From assembly GCA_963613665.1 (NCBI GenBank), contig CAVEAL010000027.1:1-24514 (forward strand): a stretch of 24,514 bases of DNA, in the 5' to 3' direction. The stretch is from F23-B02 sp963613665 (GTDB lineage: Bacteria > Bacillota > Clostridia > Oscillospirales > Oscillospiraceae). The position numbers and the translations under genes are program-made. The notes below the pieces were generated by a model. That model saw only the letters and a program-made list of their open reading frames with translations. It searched no databases and was not told the DNA's origin. Below are positions 14,801 through 20,433 of this stretch, piece by piece (position 1 is the stretch's first letter; every line of letters starts with the position of its first letter).

Positions 14801-15511
14801 TCACGCTTCCCTGTTTCGCAGATAGGCGTTTATGTAATCCGATGCCTGACTGAGAACGGACAAAAGCTGCCTGTCCGCCTCGAAAGCGTCCCTTCGTGCG
14901 ATCGCCTCCGTGAGATACACCAACTTGGGCAGGGCCTTTTGAAGCTCGGCACGGTCCTTGTAATGCTCCTGTATGAGATTGCGCAGCATTACCTCAAAGC
15001 TTTGGAAAACCATGGCGTAGGCGGCGTTGCCGGAGATCTCGGTAAGGCATTTGTGATATGCGTAGAGCGCATCCGTCATATTCTCCTCGTCCGCTGCGTA
15101 TACGGCATCGGTGCGGCGGCGCAGAGCGTCAAGCTTTCGCGGCGTCAGCTTTGCGCAGGCGAGGCGGACGCACTCACGCTCAATGAGTATGCGCAGCTCC
15201 ATGAGGTCGGAGAAAAGCGAGCTGTCGATATAGGTGGAGTCGAAGCTCATTATTGCGCCGAGGGTCTCCGGACTTGCATTGCGGACGTACTCCGCAACAA
15301 AGATGCCCTTGCGCGGGACGATGCGCAGAAAGCCCGCACGCTCAAGGTCGAGTATGCCCTGACCCACGGAGCCCCGGCTTATCCCGAAGCTCTGCGCAAG
15401 CTCTCGCTCCGGAGGGACCCTGTCTCCGGGCTTCAGCTCCCCGGACAGGATCCTGAGCTGCATAGCTTTGATAAACTCCGCCTTCCGGCTTTTGCTTTCT
15501 TGTGCGTTCAT
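14801..15511 (-). CDS. GntR-family regulator, FadR/FCD subfamily
   Basis: A 236-residue regulator with an N-terminal winged helix at about 12-74 (ELKPGDRVPPERELAQSFGI, then SRGSVGQGILDLERAGFL). A C-terminal all-helical FCD effector domain follows at about 85-230. ATG 15511 was chosen: AAAGGA lies 9 nt upstream and the protein then begins just before the winged helix. ATG 15517 is too close to that site, and a longer frame to 15634 would start upstream of the predicted promoter. In the FCD domain YHKCLTEISGN keeps one His, but I do not see the other usual metal-binding Asp/His residues, which read Leu or Val. It is divergent from the flavoprotein pair and probably controls it through the TTGTGG dyad at 15694-15710. 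Confidence 0.9.
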   Translation of the reverse strand: MNAQESKSRKAEFIKAMQLRILSGELKPGDRVPPERELAQSFGISRGSVGQGILDLERAGFLRIVPRKGIFVAEYVRNASPETLGAIMSFDSTYIDSSLFSDLMELRILIERECVRLACAKLTPRKLDALRRRTDAVYAADEENMTDALYAYHKCLTEISGNAAYAMVFQSFEVMLRNLIQEHYKDRAELQKALPKLVYLTEAIARRDAFEADRQLLSVLSQASDYINAYLRNREA

Positions 15512-15539
15512 ATACATTCGTCCTTTGCCGTGATGCCGT

Positions 15540-15568
15540 ATTTTACACCTCCGGACGCAAAAAATCAA
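15540..15568 (-). promoter_or_regulatory. Predicted promoter of the GntR gene
   Basis: On the minus strand TTGATT (15568-15563), 17 bp, TAAAAT (15545-15540). The transcript would start near 15533, about 22 nt upstream of the chosen ATG. Confidence 0.6.
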
Positions 15569-15662
15569 TACTGGACCGCTATTTGCAGCCACAGAGTGCC
15601 GTCTGTCTGCGAGATGCATAAAAGCCGTGCGCAAAATTTGTTATTTCGCTGACGATGTTTTC

Positions 15663-15691
15663 TTGCGCCTGCGGCACTTTTGCGGTATAAT
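15663..15691 (+). promoter_or_regulatory. Predicted promoter of the flavoprotein/reductase operon
   Basis: TTGCGC (15663-15668), exactly 17 bp, perfect TATAAT (15686-15691). The expected start near 15698 lies within the TTGTGG-N5-CCACAA dyad. Confidence 0.7.
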
Positions 15692-15693
15692 AT

Positions 15694-15710
15694 TTGTGGC
15701 TGTACCACAA
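15694..15710. promoter_or_regulatory. Candidate GntR operator TTGTGG-N5-CCACAA
   Basis: A perfect 6-bp inverted repeat with a 5-nt centre (CTGTA) begins three bases after the -10 box and covers the expected transcription start. Size and symmetry fit an FCD-type GntR operator, and the divergent gene encodes such a regulator. A bound dimer here would block initiation. Confidence 0.6.
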
Positions 15711-15746
15711 GAGTGAATCCAAACTGATATAATTGGAGGATGTAAT

Positions 15747-17294
15747 ATGCAGAAATACGACGTAATTGTTGTAGGCGCCGGAAACGGTGGACTGTCCGCC
15801 GCTACATATCTTGCGAAAGCGGGCAAAAAGGTACTCGTGCTTGAAAAGCACAATCTGCCCGGTGGCTGCGCCACAAGCTTTGTCAGAGGCAACTATGAAT
15901 TTGAAGCCACGCTTCACGAGCTGTGCCAGATGGGCACCGGCGAAGGCGAGGGCAAGCGTGGTGCGGTGCGCAAGCTGCTTGAGGACGACTACGGCCTCGA
16001 TGTCGAGTGGTGCAGTGCTAACGAAAGCTTTGCTTCCGTTGCGACCGACCCCGACGGCTTTAACGTTGCAATGCCCGCAGGCGTACAGAACTTCATCGAC
16101 GAGATGGAGCGGCAGGTCCCCGGCAGCAGAGAGTCCATGACCACCGTTATGGAGCTGGGACGTATGCTGGTCGACGGAGTGGAATGGCTTGCCGAGCGCT
16201 ATAACGAGCCGGAGGGCCTGCAAAAGATCGAGATGATGCTGAAATACTATGATCTCATGTGTCTCGTTCCGCAGCCCTGCGACGAGGTATTGCGCAAGAT
16301 CGGCGTACCCGACAAGGCACGTCAGATATTCGAGTCGTACTGGACCTATGTTTCCGCCGATTCGACCGAGATGAGCTTTGCGCCGTACACCTTTATGACC
16401 TACGTTTACCTGACTCAGCTCCCCTGGTTTGCGAAAAACCGCTCTCACGAGATATCGCTTGCCTTCGATGCAAAGATCCGTGAATTCGGCGGCGATATCT
16501 GGTACAACACCAAGGTCGAGAAGATCGATATCAAGAACAACTCAGTCTGCGGCGTAAAGCTGCAAAGCGGCGAATATATTGAGTGTTCACATGTCATATC
16601 GAACCTCATGCCGCACGTCGTGTTCGACCGCATGGTCGATCCCACCGAGGTTCCCGAGCACGACAGGAAGAAAATGAACGCACAGCGCCTTGCGCAGGCG
16701 GCGTTCACCGTCTACCTCGGACTTGACGCCTCGGCGGAGGAGATAGGACTCAAAAACTATGACACGTTCATGCGCTATACTCCCGACAACCACAAGCAGT
16801 TTCTGTCCTCCGACTCTATCGACACGCACAAGGACATCACCTGCACCGTGCTTACAAACGCACTTCCCGACGCAGCCGGCGAGGGCAGAGCTTTTATCCA
16901 GTTCAGTAAGTTCTACACCGGCGACCCCTTTGCGGATGTCGGCGAGGAGGATTACTTCAGGATAAAAGACCGCATCGCCCGTGAGTGCGTCGAGCGCTAC
17001 GAGGAGGTAACGGGCTGCGATCTTCAGAGCCACATTGAGGAGATCGTTGTGGCATCTCCGGTCACATGGGCGAGATACCTCGGCACTCCCAGAGGCGATG
17101 TTTACGGCTACATTCCCTCCACGTGGGACGGAATGTTCCCCAGAGTCCAGTGCGGACACAAGGAGGACTATACGGTGCGTGGACTGCGCTTTGTCGGAGG
17201 ACACGGCACCCAGATGGACGGCTATTCACAGGCCTACCTTTCCGGCGCTGAGCAGGCGAGATATATGCTTCTTGATATGAAGGAGGGCAAGTAA
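15747..17294 (+). CDS. Phytoene-desaturase/retinol-saturase-like FAD oxidoreductase
   Basis: A 515-residue flavoprotein of the CrtI/CRTISO/RetSat superfamily. The N-terminal dinucleotide fold is GAGNGG (Gly10, Gly12, Gly15) followed by VLVLEKHNLPGGCATSF. The C-terminal FAD motif reads GLRFVGGHGTQMDGYSQAYLSGAEQA. Members oxidise, isomerise or reduce C=C bonds in polyenes and other unsaturated compounds. No carotenoid biosynthesis gene is nearby. GGAGG lies 7 nt before the ATG. The next gene, a [2Fe-2S] reductase, starts 1 nt after its stop, so the two are surely made together and the reductase is the likely electron partner. In an anaerobe this favours a reductive (saturase) or electron-bifurcation-free dehydrogenation role. 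The substrate is not evident; the divergent GntR regulator suggests it is a nutrient rather than a pigment. Confidence 0.88.
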   Translation: MQKYDVIVVGAGNGGLSAATYLAKAGKKVLVLEKHNLPGGCATSFVRGNYEFEATLHELCQMGTGEGEGKRGAVRKLLEDDYGLDVEWCSANESFASVATDPDGFNVAMPAGVQNFIDEMERQVPGSRESMTTVMELGRMLVDGVEWLAERYNEPEGLQKIEMMLKYYDLMCLVPQPCDEVLRKIGVPDKARQIFESYWTYVSADSTEMSFAPYTFMTYVYLTQLPWFAKNRSHEISLAFDAKIREFGGDIWYNTKVEKIDIKNNSVCGVKLQSGEYIECSHVISNLMPHVVFDRMVDPTEVPEHDRKKMNAQRLAQAAFTVYLGLDASAEEIGLKNYDTFMRYTPDNHKQFLSSDSIDTHKDITCTVLTNALPDAAGEGRAFIQFSKFYTGDPFADVGEEDYFRIKDRIARECVERYEEVTGCDLQSHIEEIVVASPVTWARYLGTPRGDVYGYIPSTWDGMFPRVQCGHKEDYTVRGLRFVGGHGTQMDGYSQAYLSGAEQARYMLLDMKEGK

Positions 17295-17295
17295 G

Positions 17296-18516
17296 ATGGG
17301 CAAATACAAGTATTCAAGAAAAGGTCTTAAAGGACTTACCCCGTTCCCGTTTCTCGGTGAGGTCAAGACCCGCCTGAAGGCGATAGATGCGGCCCCCGCA
17401 ACGATACCGCAGTCGGTGTTCAATGCAAATGTGCTCTCGGCAAGGCTTCATCCGAGCGTACAGCACGTCGTTATTGCCGAGGTCACGGATCACGGCGACG
17501 CAAAGAGCTTTAAGCTCGTCCCCGACACCGAGCGGGGAACCAGGGAGATGGCGTACTTCCGTGCAAGTCAGTACGTTTCCGTTGCTCTCAACATAGACGG
17601 TGCGCCAGTAAACAAGCCTTACACCGTGCGCTCTTCACCGAAGGACGCACTCGGCAGCGAAAACACGAGCTACACTCTCACGATAAAGCGCACGGATCCC
17701 GCCTACGCCTCCGCTCACGTTCTTTCGACGTGGAAGGAGGGCGACCGTGTGGATATAAGCGGACCTCTCGGCGACTTCTACTATCAGAACCTGCGCGACG
17801 CAAAGCACGTTGTCGCAATAGCGGGCGGCTCCGGCATCACTCCGTTTTATTCCATGGCGTCTGCGATAGCCGACGGCATCGAGGACTTCGACATGACGAT
17901 ACTCTACGGCTCACGCAGTTCGGAGGGTATACTGCTGAAGGACGAGATCGAAAGAGTGGCGGCACGCTCCGGCGGCAGAGTAAAGGTCGTTCACGTCCTT
18001 TCCCACGAGGAAAAGGAAGGCTTTGAACACGGCTTCATAGGTGCGGAGATGATAAAAAAGTACGCACCCGCCGACGGCTACTCCGTGTTCATGTGCGGTC
18101 CTAAGGCAATGTACGATTTTGAAGAGGGCGAGATGAAGAAGCTTGGCCTGCCCAAGCGCCGCTGGCGTATGGAGATGTCCGGCGACTACATGGGCGCAGT
18201 TGAAAACGAAGATTTTCCCAAGGAGAAATGCGGTTCGTTTTCGCTCACGGTCGTAATCAGGGGCGAGAAGCAGATCGTTCCGTGCAGGGCGGAGGAGTCT
18301 CTGCTGTGGGCGATGGAGCGTGCGGGCATCAAGGCACCCTCGCACTGCCGCAGCGGTGAATGCGGATGGTGCCACTCAAGACTCATAAGCGGCGAGGTCT
18401 ACATACCCGAAGATGCCGACGGACGCAGACTTGCTGACAAAAAGTTCGGCTGGGTGCATCCCTGCTGCACTTTCCCACTAGGCGACATCGAGCTTGAGGT
18501 GTTCCCCATAGGCTGA
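17296..18516 (+). CDS. FNR-type flavin reductase with C-terminal plant-type [2Fe-2S] ferredoxin domain
   Basis: A 406-residue electron-transfer protein. An N-terminal extension (1-55) precedes the ferredoxin-reductase flavin domain, with NKPYTVRSSP at 106-115 (Lys replaces the usual Arg before xY(T/S)). The NAD(P) domain has AGGSGITPF (176-184) and FMCGPKAMY (Met266-Cys267-Gly268-Pro269). The ferredoxin domain has Cys351-x4-Cys356-x2-Cys359 and Cys390/Cys391. This order (FNR, then ferredoxin) is that of reductases serving oxygenases and some hydratase/reductase systems. Here there is no oxygenase; the partner is the flavoprotein 1 nt upstream, whose end carries the AAGGAGG site for this gene. 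It probably moves electrons between NAD(P)H and that flavoprotein. Confidence 0.9.
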   Translation: MGKYKYSRKGLKGLTPFPFLGEVKTRLKAIDAAPATIPQSVFNANVLSARLHPSVQHVVIAEVTDHGDAKSFKLVPDTERGTREMAYFRASQYVSVALNIDGAPVNKPYTVRSSPKDALGSENTSYTLTIKRTDPAYASAHVLSTWKEGDRVDISGPLGDFYYQNLRDAKHVVAIAGGSGITPFYSMASAIADGIEDFDMTILYGSRSSEGILLKDEIERVAARSGGRVKVVHVLSHEEKEGFEHGFIGAEMIKKYAPADGYSVFMCGPKAMYDFEEGEMKKLGLPKRRWRMEMSGDYMGAVENEDFPKEKCGSFSLTVVIRGEKQIVPCRAEESLLWAMERAGIKAPSHCRSGECGWCHSRLISGEVYIPEDADGRRLADKKFGWVHPCCTFPLGDIELEVFPIG

Positions 18517-18527
18517 CGTTAAACAGA

Positions 18528-18560
18528 AAACGGCTCTCCGCCATGTGCGGAGAGCCGTTT
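18528..18560 (+). terminator. Hairpin terminator after the flavoprotein/reductase pair
   Basis: A perfect 14-bp stem (18528-18541 with 18547-18560, loop CATGT) lies 11 nt after the stop codon. Only TTT of the stem itself forms the T-tract, with TTTTTT further on at 18580-18585, so termination may be partial. Confidence 0.7.
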
Positions 18561-18600
18561 GGCAAGTAAGCGGAGACGGTTTTTTATATTGCCGCCTGCA

Positions 18601-18618
18601 CACATTTCAGAAAATGTG
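18601..18618. promoter_or_regulatory. Dyad CACATTT-N4-AAATGTG upstream of the TetR gene
   Basis: A perfect 7-bp inverted repeat with a CAGA centre, 23-40 bp upstream of the predicted -35 box. Related half-sites (ACATTT) occur before the next two genes at 19305-19310, 19336-19341 and 20326-20331. A TetR operator is a reasonable guess. Confidence 0.45.
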
Positions 18619-18640
18619 CAGAGCCTGCCGTGTCCGTGTC

Positions 18641-18669
18641 TTCACAAAAAGTGAGCGATACATTATAAT
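18641..18669 (+). promoter_or_regulatory. Predicted promoter of the TetR gene at 18702
   Basis: TTCACA (18641-18646), 17 bp, perfect TATAAT (18664-18669). A small TCAC-N5-GTGA dyad (18642-18654) overlaps the -35 and could be bound as well. Confidence 0.65.
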
Positions 18670-18701
18670 AATCACAAGAATAAGCAAAGGAACGTGATAT
18701 T

Positions 18702-19271
18702 ATGCCGCAGGTTTCACACACAAAGGTACTGCTTGCCGAGAGCATCAGAGAGCTGATGCGTACAAAAAAGTTTGCGCGCATCACCGTTGACGAGATATGT
18801 GATAAGGCCGGAATAAGCCGCAGAAACTTTTATAATCATTTTCTGGACAAGTACGACCTCATCGCATGGACCTACGACTACTTTTTCTGCCAGATGGTCC
18901 GGCGCAGGGACGACTTTAATTTCATGGATTATTTGCCGCAGATATGCAGCGACCTGTATCAGGACATGCCGTTTTACCGCAACGCATTTGACACCGAGGG
19001 GCAGAATTCCTTCCGCAGCTACTGTGTTGAGCGGCTCAAGCCTCTGTTCATGCACGACTTTGCCGACATTTTTCCGTCGGAGAAGGCAGCCGATTTCCTC
19101 ATTGAGCACATATGCTACGCCTTTTTTGACTACTACCTCGAATGGTTCAGCTCATCCGATCCCATGCCGCCGAAGGACTATATAAACCACATCCGCAAAA
19201 CGGTCGGAGACCTTGCCAGACGTATGTCCGATATATGCAGCTCCGCTCCGGCCGAACCTAAAAACTGGTAA
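18702..19271 (+). CDS. TetR/AcrR-family transcriptional regulator (DhaS-like)
   Basis: A 189-residue regulator. The helix-turn-helix is at about 27-48 (ITVDEICDKAGISRRNFYNHF), followed by LDKYDLIAWTY. The C-terminal ligand domain is rich in aromatic residues and ends in KDYINHIRKTVGDLARR. It resembles the TetR_C_8/DhaS-type regulators of Bacillota and is only distantly like the TetR protein at 3768-4349. AAGGA lies 10 nt before the ATG. It has its own promoter and terminator, so it is a single-gene unit beside the LysR gene and the large Fe-S oxidoreductase. Its targets are probably among these neighbours. Ligand unknown. Confidence 0.9.
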   Translation: MPQVSHTKVLLAESIRELMRTKKFARITVDEICDKAGISRRNFYNHFLDKYDLIAWTYDYFFCQMVRRRDDFNFMDYLPQICSDLYQDMPFYRNAFDTEGQNSFRSYCVERLKPLFMHDFADIFPSEKAADFLIEHICYAFFDYYLEWFSSSDPMPPKDYINHIRKTVGDLARRMSDICSSAPAEPKNW

Positions 19272-19291
19272 CGGCAGTCTGCCCGTTTTTT
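19270..19291 (+). terminator. Weak terminator after the TetR gene
   Basis: A short hairpin (AACGGC with GCCCGTT, one bulged base, 5-nt loop) overlapping the stop codon is followed by TTTTTG. Confidence 0.5.
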
Positions 19292-19354
19292 GTCTTATGA
19301 GAAGACATTTCCCACTTTCACAAATCTGTAAAGGCACATTTTTTTGACCTGATG

Positions 19355-19360
19355 TATAAT
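19355..19360 (+). promoter_or_regulatory. -10 box of the LysR promoter
   Basis: A perfect TATAAT; no good -35 lies 17 bp upstream, as is common for activated promoters. Its position means transcription starts near 19367, so the LysR protein cannot start at the ATG at 19352. Confidence 0.5.
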
Positions 19361-19399
19361 CACAGAAGGTTATATATCAGATACGGAGGGTGTTATAAA

Positions 19400-20281
19400 T
19401 TGGAGCTTCGGGATCTTAAATACTTCGTGCTGGCTGCCGAAATGGAGCATATATCGAGAGCTGCCGACAAGCTCGGCGTATCGCAGCCGTTTCTGACCAA
19501 GGTAATAAAGCAGCTTGAAACGGAGCTCGGAGCGCCTCTCATGGATCACAAGGGGCGCGGCGTTGCACTCAACGCCTACGGCAGTGTTGTTTACGAACAT
19601 GCGAAAAACGTTCTTGCCGAGATCAATGCAATCTACGATGACATAGGGGAAATGCTCGACCGCTCGGAAAAAAGCGTTGCATTTCTTGTCGATTCCGGCG
19701 GCTATATTCCCGACCTGATTTCGGCGTACAGGCAGCGCTATCCGGACAGGAAGATATCCGTCCGCTACTGTCTGCGCGATGAGATAATAAAGCAGCTTGA
19801 CTCGGGACGGGTGTCCTTCGCGCTGTGCACGCCTCCGCTGAGCGAAAGCGAGTCTGTTCATATCGTGTCCGAAAAGGTGTATTTCGACAGGGGCTGCATA
19901 TTGCTCCCGCCGGATAGCCCGCTGCTTGAAAAAAGCGTGATAAGCTATGAGGACATCCGCACGCTGCCGCTTGTGGCTACGCCTATAGGCGCCGGTGTCC
20001 GCAACAATATCGAGATGCTTTTCAAAAGTCACGGCGATGCGCCGAATGTTGCTGTAGAATTTAATGAGGTCAACGCGATTATACGCTCGGTCATGCGCGG
20101 CATCGGCTATGCCGTTATGCCGCAGCTCATGCTCAAAGACCCTGTTGTGGGGAAATACTGCCGTGAGCACGATACGTCTTTTTCGGCGGATATTGCCCTG
20201 TGCAGGAATAAAAACGCTGCCGCACGCAGGAGTACGGAGGAATTTTCCCGATTTATCGAAAACTTTTTCGCAGACCTCTGA
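19400..20281 (+). CDS. LysR-family transcriptional regulator with TTG start
   Basis: A 293-residue LysR-type regulator. The N-terminal helix-turn-helix begins at once (ELRDLKYFVLAAEMEHISRA, then ADKLGVSQPFLTKVIKQLE, residues 2-40). A periplasmic-binding-like effector domain covers about 90-290, with PDLISAYRQRYPDRKISV and GVRNNIEMLF. TTG 19400 is chosen: GGAGGG lies 9 nt upstream, LysR proteins normally begin a few residues before LKYF, and the longer ATG frame (19352) would start ahead of the expected transcript start. It ends in a strong terminator and is followed by the large Fe-S oxidoreductase gene on the same strand. It is a plausible activator of that gene rather than the usual divergent arrangement. 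Confidence 0.9.
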   Translation: MELRDLKYFVLAAEMEHISRAADKLGVSQPFLTKVIKQLETELGAPLMDHKGRGVALNAYGSVVYEHAKNVLAEINAIYDDIGEMLDRSEKSVAFLVDSGGYIPDLISAYRQRYPDRKISVRYCLRDEIIKQLDSGRVSFALCTPPLSESESVHIVSEKVYFDRGCILLPPDSPLLEKSVISYEDIRTLPLVATPIGAGVRNNIEMLFKSHGDAPNVAVEFNEVNAIIRSVMRGIGYAVMPQLMLKDPVVGKYCREHDTSFSADIALCRNKNAAARRSTEEFSRFIENFFADL

Positions 20282-20287
20282 ATTGTT

Positions 20288-20314
20288 AAAAAACCGCCGT
20301 CAGGCGGTTTTTTT
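20288..20314 (+). terminator. Terminator of the LysR gene
   Basis: An 11-bp stem (20288-20298 with 20303-20313, 4-nt GTCA loop) whose right arm runs into TTTTTTT, 6 nt after the stop codon. The A-run on the left arm makes it symmetrical. Confidence 0.9.
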
Positions 20315-20388
20315 CTCGTTTTCAGACATTTGCGAAAAACTTTCCCGCTTTGCTTGTTCTGCGAAGATACAAGCGAGGATAAGTCACT

Positions 20389-20394
20389 TATAAT
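20389..20394 (+). promoter_or_regulatory. -10 box of the large oxidoreductase operon
   Basis: A perfect TATAAT 39 nt before the start codon; the -35 region (about 20366-20371, GATACA) is poor, suggesting need for an activator. Confidence 0.45.
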
Positions 20395-20433
20395 AATGCT
20401 TAGATACAATAATAACGAAGTGGGGGATACAAT

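Noticed and set aside
15512..15634. A longer GntR protein reaching to 15634
   Set aside because: The extra codons lie across and upstream of the predicted promoter and do not resemble the family; AAAGGA precedes the shorter start.
14789..15652. A 287-codon plus-strand frame opposite the GntR gene
   Set aside because: It would start inside the terminator hairpin of the GntR gene, and lacks domain signatures.
19352..19399. A longer LysR protein starting at ATG 19352
   Set aside because: That ATG lies upstream of the expected transcript start at the perfect TATAAT (19355-19360) and adds residues foreign to LysR proteins; the TTG with GGAGGG fits better.
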